Shown here: positions 1-7,884 of the stretch, piece by piece
Numbering within the stretch: the first letter of the stretch is position 1
How the letters are laid out: each line of letters starts with the position of its first letter
Translations under genes and position numbers: made by a program
Assembly (NCBI RefSeq): GCF_004023625.1
Contig: NZ_RPDJ01000005.1
Location: forward strand, 186,001 to 250,000
Direction: 5' to 3'
Origin: Streptomyces cavernae
Lineage (GTDB): Bacteria > Actinomycetota > Actinomycetes > Streptomycetales > Streptomycetaceae
DNA length: 64,000 nucleotides
The notes under the pieces: generated by a model
Told to the model about the DNA's origin: nothing
The model's database searches: none
Seen by the model: the letters and a program-made list of their open reading frames with translations, nothing else

Positions 1-1165
1 CGAACCGACGGAACTCGCTCAGCCGCCCCAGACAGAGGTTGTCGGCGACCGTCATGCCGGGCAGGCACCCGTCCAGCAGCCGGTCCTCCGGGATCACCCC
101 CAGCCCGGCCTCGGTACGCCGTCGCGGCGGCGCCTGCGTGAGGTCGGCTCCGCCCACCTCGATGGTGCCCGCCGCGACGGGCAGCGCCCCGCCGAGGACG
201 GCCGCCAACTCGCTCTGCCCGTTCCCCTCCACCCCGGCGATCCCGACGATCTCGCCGGGCGCGACAGTCAGCGACACCCCGTCGAGTGCGGTGGTCCCGT
301 CACCCCGAACGACCGTCACCCCGCTGAGCCGCAGCGCCGCCTTCTTTCGCCTATCTTGAGGTGACAGGCGTATCGACGGGACCGTGGTCTCTAGATCGGC
401 GGGGGCCAGGCCGAGGCTGGCGGCCAGGAGGGGGTCCAGGGTGGCGGGGGAACGGGCGACCATCAACGAAACCAGCTCTCTCGTGGGCAATTTGGACAGC
501 GGGCCGCCGCCCGCCACACGGCCGTTGCGCAGGACTGTGGCGGCGTCGCCCGCCGCGGCGACCTCGCCGAGTTTGTGGGTGACCAGGACGACCGCCTTGC
601 CCGCGGCGGCGATCCGGCGGCAGGTGGTGAGCAGCGCGTCGATCTCGGCCGGGGCGAGGACGCCGGTCGGTTCGTCGAGCAGCAGCAGCCGAGGATCGCG
701 GACCAGGCATTTGATGATCTCGACCTGCTGGCGGATCCCCACCGGGAGGTCGGCGACGACGGTATCCGGCTCTACCCGCAGATCGTACGACTCGGCGATC
801 GCGGCGAGGCGGGCCTCCAGCCGGCGGCGTGGGAGCCGCAGCCGCAGGCCGTCGCCCAGCATGAGGTTCTCCGCGACCGTCATGGTCGGCACCAGACTGA
901 AGTGCTGGTGCACCATGGCGACTCCGGCGGCGAGGGCCTCGGCCGGCCGGGCCGGCGCGTACGGCTCTCCGTACAAGGTCATGGAGCCGGTGTCGGGCCG
1001 GTAGTTGCCGTACACCAGGTCACACAGTGTGGTCTTGCCGGCGCCGTTCTCGCCAAGGACGCAGTGCACGGTCCCGGCCTGCACCCGGAGCGTCACCGCG
1101 TCGAGCGCGGTGACGCCGCCAAAGGTCTTGCCGATGCTGGTGATCTCAAGGGCTGCGGGGCTCAT
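1..1165 (-). CDS. BMP-family ABC transporter, two-domain ATP-binding protein (3' end outside window)
   Basis: Duplicated ABC ATPase of the RbsA/YufO class that powers uptake with BMP-family lipoproteins (nucleosides, purines or related solutes). The frame stays open from the ATG at 1165 to the window edge, about 388 codons, so the C-terminus is missing. The first domain shows Walker A GENGAGKT, Q-loop HQHFS, signature VGIRQQVEI and Walker B LLLLDEPT. A linker leads to a second domain with the degenerate Walker A GVEGNGQS and the PEDR motif typical of second domains in this class. The start overlaps the stop of the lipoprotein gene (TGATG), so the two are translationally coupled. The permeases should lie beyond the left edge. 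The family is certain; the substrate is not. Confidence 0.9.
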   Translation of the reverse strand, partial: MSPAALEITSIGKTFGGVTALDAVTLRVQAGTVHCVLGENGAGKTTLCDLVYGNYRPDTGSMTLYGEPYAPARPAEALAAGVAMVHQHFSLVPTMTVAENLMLGDGLRLRLPRRRLEARLAAIAESYDLRVEPDTVVADLPVGIRQQVEIIKCLVRDPRLLLLDEPTGVLAPAEIDALLTTCRRIAAAGKAVVLVTHKLGEVAAAGDAATVLRNGRVAGGGPLSKLPTRELVSLMVARSPATLDPLLAASLGLAPADLETTVPSIRLSPQDRRKKAALRLSGVTVVRGDGTTALDGVSLTVAPGEIVGIAGVEGNGQSELAAVLGGALPVAAGTIEVGGADLTQAPPRRRTEAGLGVIPEDRLLDGCLPGMTVADNLCLGRLSEFRRF

Positions 1166-2187
1166 CAGCCGGTGGTGATCTTGCCGGCGGTGAGGTCGGC
1201 CTTGATCTGGGCGATCTTCGCCGAGACGCCGGGCGCGGCGCCGCACAGCTTGATGTCGCTCGCGCCGGTGCCCGAGTTCAGCCCGAACGACTTGGCCTCG
1301 GCCTTCCAGGTCCCGGCGAGGTACTGCTTTACGGCGTACTCGGTGGCCGCGCCGATGTCGGACTTGGTGTGCCCGATGAAGACCGGACTGGCGCCGCACG
1401 GCTGGACCAGCGGGCCGCCGAGCACGTGGGTGCCGGTCTCCTTGGCGCCCTGCAGCATGCCCTGCAGGCCGTTGTTGAGGATCTGGTAGAAGACGTCGCC
1501 GCCCGCTGAGACATCGGCTTGTACTGCCTGTTTGGCCTTGGCGACGTCGTCGAAGTCGCCGGTGTACTGGGGCGGGAGCACGGTGACGTCCGGCCGGGCG
1601 TACTTGGCTCCGGCGGCGAACTGCTTGGCGGTGGCGACGATCGGCGGGATCTCCACTCCGGCGACGAATCCGACCTTGCCGGTCTTGGAGGACAGCGCCG
1701 CGTATGCGCCACCGAGGAAGGCGATCTCGCCCTGCTTCGGGTCGTACATCGCGAGGTTGGGCAGCGTGGTGGTCGGCCCGCCCACTTCGACGAACTTCAC
1801 CTTGGGGAACTTCGGCGCTACCTTGCGCACGTCGGCGTCGGTCTGCCCGCCGATCGAGATGACGAGTTGGTCGGTGGAGGCAAAGCGGACCAGCGCCTGC
1901 TGATAGTTCGCGGGCTGGACCTTCTCGATGTAGGAGATCTCGACCTGACCGGCGAGCTGCTGCTTGATCCGCACCACACCCTCGTAGGCCGACTGCATGT
2001 AGCCCTCGTCGCTGATCGAGCCGGGAATGAGGACGCCCACCTTGACCTTGGGATCCGGGCTTGCCGAGCTGGTGGACTTCGAGGAGCCGCAGCCGGCGAG
2101 CAGGGCGAGGACCGCGGCGGCGCAGAGGGCGCGCGAGGAGGAAGTCATCATCGTTCTCTGCCGGGACGAAGAGAAGAAAGTCATCAT
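1165..2187 (-). CDS. BMP-family substrate-binding lipoprotein
   Basis: Extracytoplasmic solute receptor of the basic membrane protein (BMP/Med) family, 340 aa. It has a lipoprotein signal with lipobox LLAGC (Cys33), followed by a Ser/Thr-rich tether and a type-I periplasmic-binding fold starting KVGVLIPGSISDEGY. The family motif SDEGYMQSAYEG and a C-terminal stretch ending AGKITTG are typical. The first ATG (2187) has AGGGA eight bases upstream; a second ATG pair at 2151/2148 is possible but has a weaker ribosome site. It sits between the decayed HpxZ-like gene and the ABC ATPase, as the last catabolic-to-transport step of the operon. BMP proteins usually bind nucleosides or purines; placement beside amidases suggests a nitrogenous ring or its amide product, which is inference. 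Confidence 0.9.
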   Translation of the reverse strand: MMTFFSSSRQRTMMTSSSRALCAAAVLALLAGCGSSKSTSSASPDPKVKVGVLIPGSISDEGYMQSAYEGVVRIKQQLAGQVEISYIEKVQPANYQQALVRFASTDQLVISIGGQTDADVRKVAPKFPKVKFVEVGGPTTTLPNLAMYDPKQGEIAFLGGAYAALSSKTGKVGFVAGVEIPPIVATAKQFAAGAKYARPDVTVLPPQYTGDFDDVAKAKQAVQADVSAGGDVFYQILNNGLQGMLQGAKETGTHVLGGPLVQPCGASPVFIGHTKSDIGAATEYAVKQYLAGTWKAEAKSFGLNSGTGASDIKLCGAAPGVSAKIAQIKADLTAGKITTG

Positions 2188-2228
2188 GGATGTTCCCTGG
2201 GGTGAAGGGGTTCAGCACGGGGATGCGG

Positions 2229-2593
2229 GAGGCTCGTGGGGGCTGACGATGCGTCAGCCCTCGGGGGGCTGGGCCCAGGACCTGCGGCTGGCGGCGGATG
2301 CCGGGCGTGGTCGTTCAGGTGCGAGTGGTGCCGACCACGGCTAAGGAGTCTCCAAAGGTGACGATCTCGGTATGGCCGAGCTCGCGGGGCAGGCCCTTCG
2401 GAGCGCGCAGGGCGCCGAAGGGCCTGGTCACGGTGAACCCGAAGAGCTCCTCCGCGGCCCTGAACCGCACCGTGCTCCCGTGATCCCGGAACAGCTCGTC
2501 CCGGACCGCGACATCATGGCTGACCAGGGCCTTCTCGCACCGCTCGAACGCGGCCCGGGTCTCGGCCACCGTCGCCGGGTCGTTGACGATCAT
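2229..2593 (-). pseudogene. HpxZ/AtzH-like small protein, C-terminus decayed
   Basis: The reading frame from ATG 2593 begins MIVNDPATVAETRAAFERCE and follows the AtzH-like/HpxZ family (small NTF2/SnoaL-like proteins beside AtzE-type amidases) until TTRT, then meets TGA at 2315-2317. The family's C-terminal block continues after it. In the same frame GIRRQPQV is readable. One extra C then shifts the frame to WAQPPEG, a second TGA stands where a Trp codon is expected, and RIVSPHEPP follows. The neighbouring fusion protein carries the intact equivalent, QTQVWQRIDGCWRVTAAHVS. Two stops and one frameshift therefore separate the N-terminal 92 codons from the remaining third. The start overlaps the amidase stop by 4 bp. 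A short functional product cannot be excluded. Confidence 0.7.
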
Positions 2594-4206
2594 CGATGAT
2601 CCTCTCGGGGGCGCAGAGAGCGGCCTTCCAGGACGGCCGCGGCCTTGCGGGCGAAGTGGATCAGGCGGACGTCCGAGTGCTGCCAACCCACCAGACTCAG
2701 CCCGGCCGGGATCCCGTCGACGCGGAGCGCGGGAAAGGTCAGCGCGGGAAGGCCCGCCAGTGAGGCGAGGCAGGTCAGCCGGAGCGTTCTGTCGCGGGCG
2801 CTCTCCAAGTCGGCGAGACCGGTGCCGGCCACCGGTGGCGTCGATGCCGTTGCGGGGAGGAGCAGGAAGCGGTCGCCGAGCGCGGAACGGAGGGCTGCCC
2901 CGGCTTGCCCCACGTCGCGTCGGGCCGCCGCTGCCTGCTGCTGCGTGACCTGGGCAGCTGCGGCGAAGCGGGCCGCCACCTCCGCGGACAGAGCGTCGGG
3001 GTGGCTGCTGATCCACGCGCCGTGGACGCACCATGCTTCGTATGCCTGCACGGTACGGAAGGCTCGGTACCAGGCCTCGAGGTCCGCATCGAGGACGAGG
3101 GGAACCGCACCGAGGGAGTGTGCGGCGGCGTGGGCACCGGCCGTGATGCCCGGGTCGGCCACTTCGTCGAGCATGGGCAAGGTCACGAGTTCATCGGCTG
3201 GTACCGCGTCGCCGGCGCTCCAGGGCAGCAGGACTTCGGCGACCTTCAGCAGTGTGTCCACGTCGCGTGTCAGCCAGCCGACGGCGTCGAACGAGGGGGC
3301 GAGCGGCACCATGCCAGTGGGGTCTACGGCGCCATGTGTGGTGCGCATTCCCCAAAGCCCCTGATAGGAGCCGGGGACCCGGATGGAACCGGCGGTGTCC
3401 GTGCCCAGCCCCACCGTCGCGTCCCCCCGCGCGACAGCGACGGCCGGGCCGCTGGTGGACCCACCGGGCACTCTTCCGGGGGCGGCCGGGTTGACCGGCA
3501 TACCGTAGCGGCCATTGCGCCCGGTGATGCTGTAGGCGAACTCGTCGGTGTGGGCTATACCGATGATGTCGGCTCCCGCGTCGAGCAACGTGGCCACGAC
3601 GCCCGCGTGTGCGGGCTGCGCCTGCCCCTCCGCCAGGTAATCCCGCACTCCTGCGCCAGTGGCGAATCCGGCGACGGCGTACACGTCCTTGACGGCGACG
3701 GTCTGTCCCGCCAGGCCTCCGTCGCCTGTCGCGGGGACCAGAGGTGCACCGACTGCCCGCCATACGCTGCTGTCCAGTGGTTCGGCGGGAGCACTCACGT
3801 GGGCGGCGGTCACCCGCCAGCACCCGTCGATGCGCTGCCAGACCTGGGTCTGCAGCCCTCGCGCACCTCGGGGACCTGCTACCTCCGCCATGATGATCGC
3901 GAGTCCGGCGGCGGGGAGCCGGACGTGGACACGGGTGACGCGTCGATTGGGGATGGTGGTCCGGGCGGAGCGGAAAGCGCTGATCGCCTCGTGCCCGACC
4001 AGAACGCCGAATGCGTCGGCGCGCAGGGGCGTGCCGCCGGAAGCGAAACTGGCGTCGAGGGCCACGGTGTCGTTCGACAACAGGGCACGGTCATACGCCC
4101 AGAAGGCATCGATCAAGTCGGCGGGGAGGGGGTGGTCACTGTGCACACTGGCACCGGCCGCCTGCCGGCCCTGTCCGGCGCTGGAGGGAATCACGGACCG
4201 GGTCAC
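2590..4206 (-). CDS. AtzH-like domain fused to amidase-signature hydrolase (AtzE-like)
   Basis: About 538 aa. The N-terminal domain (residues 25-140) is an AtzH/HpxZ-like NTF2-type module ending QTQVWQRIDGCWRVTAAHVS. The amidase-signature domain (about 150-535) carries the Ser-cisSer-Lys triad: Lys173 in AVKDVY, cis-Ser250 in GGSTSG and nucleophile Ser274 in GTDTAGSIR. AtzE and AtzH normally form a two-protein complex that hydrolyses carboxybiuret- or oxalurate-type amides; here the pair is one chain. I chose GTG 4206 because it overlaps the upstream stop (GTGA) and has GGAGAG six bases away; the frame stays open further upstream to 4410, but that part lies inside the upstream gene. The substrate is unknown. 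A separate, decayed AtzH-like gene follows directly. Confidence 0.85.
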   Translation of the reverse strand: MTRSVIPSSAGQGRQAAGASVHSDHPLPADLIDAFWAYDRALLSNDTVALDASFASGGTPLRADAFGVLVGHEAISAFRSARTTIPNRRVTRVHVRLPAAGLAIIMAEVAGPRGARGLQTQVWQRIDGCWRVTAAHVSAPAEPLDSSVWRAVGAPLVPATGDGGLAGQTVAVKDVYAVAGFATGAGVRDYLAEGQAQPAHAGVVATLLDAGADIIGIAHTDEFAYSITGRNGRYGMPVNPAAPGRVPGGSTSGPAVAVARGDATVGLGTDTAGSIRVPGSYQGLWGMRTTHGAVDPTGMVPLAPSFDAVGWLTRDVDTLLKVAEVLLPWSAGDAVPADELVTLPMLDEVADPGITAGAHAAAHSLGAVPLVLDADLEAWYRAFRTVQAYEAWCVHGAWISSHPDALSAEVAARFAAAAQVTQQQAAAARRDVGQAGAALRSALGDRFLLLPATASTPPVAGTGLADLESARDRTLRLTCLASLAGLPALTFPALRVDGIPAGLSLVGWQHSDVRLIHFARKAAAVLEGRSLRPREDHR

Positions 4207-5342
4207 CGGACGCTCTCCAGAACTCGCCGGCCGAGAGCCGTGGGGCTCACGGTCGCGAAATCGGCAAGGTTCATCGTGCCGTGCACGCCGGCGACCAGGT
4301 CCACGGCCTGGGATATGTGGAAATCGCCCGCGGCACTCAAATAGAGGTACGCCTGCCGGGGTTCCATGCCGAAGCACGCGACCAGCAGGTTCACCGCGTT
4401 GGTCACGCACCGGCGCAGGGCCACGTTGAGATCGAGGTCCATGCCCGTAGGGATGAGGAATCCGTCGGCAGCGGCGAACGGACCACGCACTTGGCCCAGG
4501 TGCTCGGTCACCTCAGCACGCGGGATGACGTCGACCGTGAGGTGAGCGCGCAGCGGCGCCTCCAGGGCGGTCAGTGCAACCTCGCCGTCGCCCTGCGCGT
4601 AGTGCGGATCCCCGATGTACAGCAACGCCTCGGGCACCTGGACCGGCAGGAACAGGGTGGATCCGGAGGTGAGGAGTTTGATGTCCATATTGCCGCCGTG
4701 CATCCCGGGCGGCACCGAATGAGCCCTGTCGGAGGTGTCCGTGGCCACGCCCATGATCCCGAGGAAAGGGCGCAGCGCGAAGGTGGCCTGATCGGTTCCA
4801 CCCCTGCGCGTGGGGAGCGCCCCCGCCCAGCCGTCGCCCCTCTCGATCACCCTGCAGAACGTGCTGTATCCGGCGTCCACCAGCGGATTCCCCGCGAGTA
4901 CCCCTCGCCCGTGCCGAGTGGAGACCACCCCGTACGGGGCACGCATCTCCAATGCGTCGACATGGACGGCCAGCAGGTCACCGGGCCGGGCGCCGACGAC
5001 GGCGACAGGCCCGGTGACGACGTGAGGACCGTCTGTTCGAGTATCCCGTCTCCGCCTGGCGGCGATCTCGACAGTGTCGGACAGGACCTGGCCGGGCTCG
5101 ATCCCGTGGCGCCCGAAGAAGGCGACGGGATCTGATCCCTGGTCCTCCAGAATGCCTTCGTGGCTGACGGTGTCGGCAATGATGCTCTGGCCCGGGAAGA
5201 CCGTGGCAACCGGCTTGTCGTCACGGCAGGGCAGACGGCCCCACAGCACGTGCGGCGGTTCGGCGGGCAGGTAGGCCCTGCCCGCCGCGATGCCGGTTCC
5301 CGACTGCAGAACCGGGAAGCCCTGTGATGCCCTTGCGTTCAC
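4203..5342 (-). CDS. Formamidase/acetamidase (FmdA/AmdA family)
   Basis: About 379 aa zinc-dependent short-chain amidase of the FmdA/AmdA family, which releases ammonia from formamide, acetamide or related amides in the cytoplasm. Recognisable blocks include MHGGNMDIK, the GDPHYAQGDGEV metal/active-site region and a conserved C-terminal half ending near GVHGTMNLADF. The frame is open to 5420, but that would bury the operator at 5393 in the coding sequence. GTG 5342 has GGAAGG seven bases upstream and is the better start. It is the first gene of the minus-strand operon and overlaps the amidase fusion by 4 bp. Together these enzymes suggest stepwise deamidation of an imported compound. Confidence 0.88.
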   Translation of the reverse strand: MNARASQGFPVLQSGTGIAAGRAYLPAEPPHVLWGRLPCRDDKPVATVFPGQSIIADTVSHEGILEDQGSDPVAFFGRHGIEPGQVLSDTVEIAARRRRDTRTDGPHVVTGPVAVVGARPGDLLAVHVDALEMRAPYGVVSTRHGRGVLAGNPLVDAGYSTFCRVIERGDGWAGALPTRRGGTDQATFALRPFLGIMGVATDTSDRAHSVPPGMHGGNMDIKLLTSGSTLFLPVQVPEALLYIGDPHYAQGDGEVALTALEAPLRAHLTVDVIPRAEVTEHLGQVRGPFAAADGFLIPTGMDLDLNVALRRCVTNAVNLLVACFGMEPRQAYLYLSAAGDFHISQAVDLVAGVHGTMNLADFATVSPTALGRRVLESVR

Positions 5343-5392
5343 TCGTGCACCTTCCGCATGTACTCGCGCATCGGACACCCTTCCCAAGAAAT

Positions 5393-5402
5393 TGGTCAGA
5401 CC
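5393..5402. promoter_or_regulatory. FadR-type operator, amidase side
   Basis: TGGTCAGACC, ten of eleven bases of the palindrome found again at 5585-5595. It lies about 50 bases upstream of the chosen amidase start, where a regulator would block or activate the operon. E. coli FadR-like GntR proteins bind TGGTCnGACCA, so the regulator encoded at 5646 is the natural candidate. Binding is inferred. Confidence 0.6.
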
Positions 5403-5553
5403 GTCCGATGTATTGGCCACGCTAGGGAGTTGCCTGCGCAGCCGCCAGCCCGGCCGGTGAACGTCACATCCCTTTTACGTCCCGGCAACTCACCGGCCCG
5501 GGACACCCCTCAGCAGCAGCTGCAAGCCGTTCCGGACCGAGGGACTGCCCGGC

Positions 5554-5595
5554 TTGTCAGTGCGGCGAGACAAGTGATAGACATTGGTCAGACCA
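5554..5595 (+). promoter_or_regulatory. Promoter and operator of the FadR-type regulator gene
   Basis: A sigma70-like promoter can be read as TTGTCA (5554-5559), an 18-base spacer and TAGACA (5578-5583). The perfect 11-bp palindrome TGGTCAGACCA (5585-5595) starts two bases after the -10 box, over the expected transcription start. That position predicts negative autoregulation by the downstream FadR-type protein. The operator is a clear sequence match to the FadR consensus core; the promoter boxes are less certain. Confidence 0.55.
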
Positions 5596-5645
5596 GTGAG
5601 CCAAAAAGTGGTTGATCACAGATCTCTCAACACGTGGAGCTCGGA

Positions 5646-6359
5646 ATGACGGCGTCCATCCCTCCCCTGTTGCGGCGCTCCCGTAGTGTGAGCGCTGAGG
5701 TCGCGGCACATCTGGAGAAGCTAATTACCAGCGGCCAATTGCGTGCCGGCGACCGGTTGCCGCCGGAGCGCGAGCTCGCGGCCGGCCTGAACGTCTCCCG
5801 CGCCTCACTGCGCGAGGCGATGTTCGAACTGGAGTCGAAGAAACTGATCGAGCGTCACCAGGGCCGAGGAAGCGTCGTTGCGGACATCTCCCAGGAAGCC
5901 GCGCAGCTCTACGAGAACCTGTCCGAACTGGACGTCGAAATCGCCAACGCCACAGAGCTGCGAGAACTGGTCGAGCCACGCATCGCCCGGCTAGCGGCGC
6001 TGCGAGCGGCGGACTCGAATCTTCTTTCCCTGGAAGAGGTGCTGCTGCGCTCCCACGAGAGTCTCGCCCCAGAAGAGTCGCTCAAGTTGGACGTGGACTT
6101 CCACACACTGCTCGCGCACGCTGCCCAGAACCCTCTTCTCGTCACGTTGTGCACCATGACGACCGAATGGACCAAGAAGACCAGGGAGTTGTCGCATCAG
6201 ACTCTGCTTGGCCGTCGGGTATCCGTGAGCGGGCACCACACGATCTACGAAGCCATCTCGGCACGCGACGCCGACATGGCTGCTGCGGCCATGGAAAGGC
6301 ATCTGCGGGAGATCCGAGAGGTCAGTTCACCGCACAGCCAGGGGCACGGTCCTCGCTGA
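5646..6359 (+). CDS. GntR-family transcriptional regulator, FadR/FCD subfamily
   Basis: About 237 aa DNA-binding regulator. The winged helix-turn-helix covers residues 15-80 (GDRLPPERELAAGLNVSRAS) and an all-helical FCD ligand-binding domain covers about 100-225, with acidic and His residues (DVDFHTLLAHAA, SGHHTIYEAI) in positions that bind a metal and a carboxylate ligand in this family. ATG 5646 has GGAG six bases upstream; a GTG at 5634 is less well placed. It is divergent from the amidase/transport operon, and FadR-like operators lie in the shared region. A breakdown intermediate of the operon substrate probably acts as inducer. Confident on family, inferred on target. Confidence 0.92.
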   Translation: MTASIPPLLRRSRSVSAEVAAHLEKLITSGQLRAGDRLPPERELAAGLNVSRASLREAMFELESKKLIERHQGRGSVVADISQEAAQLYENLSELDVEIANATELRELVEPRIARLAALRAADSNLLSLEEVLLRSHESLAPEESLKLDVDFHTLLAHAAQNPLLVTLCTMTTEWTKKTRELSHQTLLGRRVSVSGHHTIYEAISARDADMAAAAMERHLREIREVSSPHSQGHGPR

Positions 6360-6589
6360 GTGCGTTGTGGCAAACCGGATCTTGTTCGAGCGGCAGCGGG
6401 TGATCATCTGGACGGAGGTTCGGGTGTGGTCGCGGGCATGAGAGAACGGGCCCCTTGGCAGTGACGCGGTTACGACACCAGCACGACCAAGGAAGCACGT
6501 TGCCTGATCAGTTGAGCAGTATCTCTGCGTATGCGTCCCCCGCGGTCACCCCTGGGTGTTACGTGCACAGGTTCGGTTCGATCGCTCCG

Positions 6590-6720
6590 GGACAGCGGGC
6601 ACGGCGTTATCCGAGTGACATGACGGACGCGGAGCGGGCCGAGGTCCGCTCCGCGATGCCGGTGCCGGCCTGGCTCTTGAAGCGGGGCGGCGTCCGTATT
6701 GGGGTCTTCGAAGTTGAGCG
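6590..6720 (+). mobile_element. IS5-type transposase N-terminal remnant
   Basis: The + strand reads RRYPSDMTDAERAEVRSAMP then VPAWLLKRGG. This closely follows the N-terminal block of Streptomyces IS5-group DDE transposases (RRYPSDMTDAEW... pattern). Similarity stops within about 30 residues and no DDE catalytic domain follows, so this is a decayed insertion-sequence fragment. The rest of 6360-6881 shows no gene. A hairpin at 6769-6812 may be the end of the same element or a terminator. Confidence 0.6.
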
Positions 6721-6768
6721 GTGCGCTGGCTCGGTCTGCGGACGGGACGTCACAGTTCGTGTTGCTGT

Positions 6769-6812
6769 CCTGCGTGATCATTTCTGTTCTCTCCGCAGAA
6801 CGATCACGCAGG
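6769..6812. terminator. Long inverted repeat (terminator or IS end)
   Basis: CCTGCGTGATCATTTCTG pairs with CAGAACGATCACGCAGG across a short loop (TTCTCTCCG), with one mismatch and one bulge. It lies 70 bases beyond the stop of the minus-strand TetR gene, so it could end that transcript. There is no T-run, and it lies next to a transposase fragment, so it could instead be paired terminal repeats of a deleted element. Confidence 0.4.
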
Positions 6813-6881
6813 AGTCACGAGCTTGCTTAATTGACGGGCCCCACCGGCCTTCTGCCTCAAGGCGGGTGGTGAGGAGAACCG

Positions 6882-7481
6882 TCAGGGTTCCCCGGCATGT
6901 GTTTCGTCGGCAAGAAGGCCCAGCAGGATGATGTCGAGCGCCCCGGCGAGGCGCTCGTGCAGGTCGAAGGGGGCCGGTTCCTCGCGGATCCAGCGCAGGA
7001 TCGTCGAGAAGTAGCAGGCGGCCAGCAGTTGGCCGGCCTGGTCGCAGTCGACGCCGGACCTGATCTCCCCTCGTTGCCGCCCCTGCTCGACGATCCTGGC
7101 GAGTTCGATATCCAGGGACGGGTCCTGCAGGAGGTGCCCATACCGCGCTGACGCGTCCAGCAGGACGGCGGTCTCTGCACGGGAGGCGACGTTGAGGTCG
7201 CCCATCTCCTTCAGGTAGCGGCGCAGCCGGTCGCCGACCGGCAGGTCCTCGGCGTGCTCCGCGCCGAGAATCTCAGCGACGCGGGCACAGCGGCGGATTC
7301 CCCATTCCTCGAGGAAGCCGACCTTCTGCGCGAAGTGGTTGAAAACGGTGGCCCGGGCGACATCGGCGGCCTCGGCGATCTGCTCCATGGTGGTCGCCTC
7401 GTACCCCTCGGCGACGAAGAGACCGACCGCCGTCTCATACAGCTGGTCGTGCAGCTTCCGACGCCTGCGCTCCTGGCGCAC
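6882..7481 (-). CDS. TetR-family transcriptional regulator
   Basis: 199 aa repressor-type protein. The N-terminal helix-turn-helix (residues 15-60) includes TTMEQIAEAADVARATVFNH, a strong TetR signature. The remaining 140 residues form a helical ligand-binding domain with a C-terminal region LRWIREEPAPFDLHERLAGA typical of actinobacterial members. The start is ATG at 7481. The sequence directly upstream is not an ordinary promoter region: a recombinase fragment in another frame ends about ten bases away, so the original control region seems to have been lost or replaced. The target genes are unknown; the divergent neighbour is a ligase remnant. Confidence 0.85.
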   Translation of the reverse strand: MRQERRRRKLHDQLYETAVGLFVAEGYEATTMEQIAEAADVARATVFNHFAQKVGFLEEWGIRRCARVAEILGAEHAEDLPVGDRLRRYLKEMGDLNVASRAETAVLLDASARYGHLLQDPSLDIELARIVEQGRQRGEIRSGVDCDQAGQLLAACYFSTILRWIREEPAPFDLHERLAGALDIILLGLLADETHAGEP

Positions 7482-7489
7482 GGCGACTG

Positions 7490-7804
7490 CTCAATGCCCG
7501 ACATGCCCTTCGGCGCGTGCCGCAGCCATGTCATGAACAGACCCAAGTCCGGTGCCGCAGTGCGCCAGTCCCGGTCCGTGCGCAGACACCAGCGCAGGAA
7601 CAACGCGAGCGCGTACGCGTAGGTCTCCGTAGTCGATTCGGCCTTGCCCCTACCGAACCGCACATGCTGCAAGAACCGATCCGCAGCCGCCACTGGAACG
7701 AACAACTGGTCCAACACCGTCCAGTACCTCTGCCCCGAAGGCAAGGTCACAGGAAACGCTCTCAACCTGGTGCTCTCTCTCAACTGATGTACGCCATGCA
7801 ACAT
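7490..7804 (-). pseudogene. Tyrosine recombinase (integrase) N-terminal fragment
   Basis: On the minus strand the frame from 7804 reads FPVTLPSGQRYWTVLD, then AESTTETYAYALALFLRWC and FMTWLRHAPKG. This is the SAM-like N-terminal (core-binding) domain of Streptomyces site-specific tyrosine recombinases. After about 105 residues the similarity ends and the frame runs on as a shadow of the TetR gene. The catalytic Arg-His-Arg-Tyr domain is absent, so it cannot recombine DNA. The break falls within roughly ten bases of the TetR start, which marks a deletion or insertion junction. Confidence 0.65.
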
Positions 7805-7884
7805 GAGCCACACCCCAACAAGTGTGTTGCACACTGCGTTTCGAGAGACTGTCATGCCATGTCACACCACAGAACATCGCCCCC

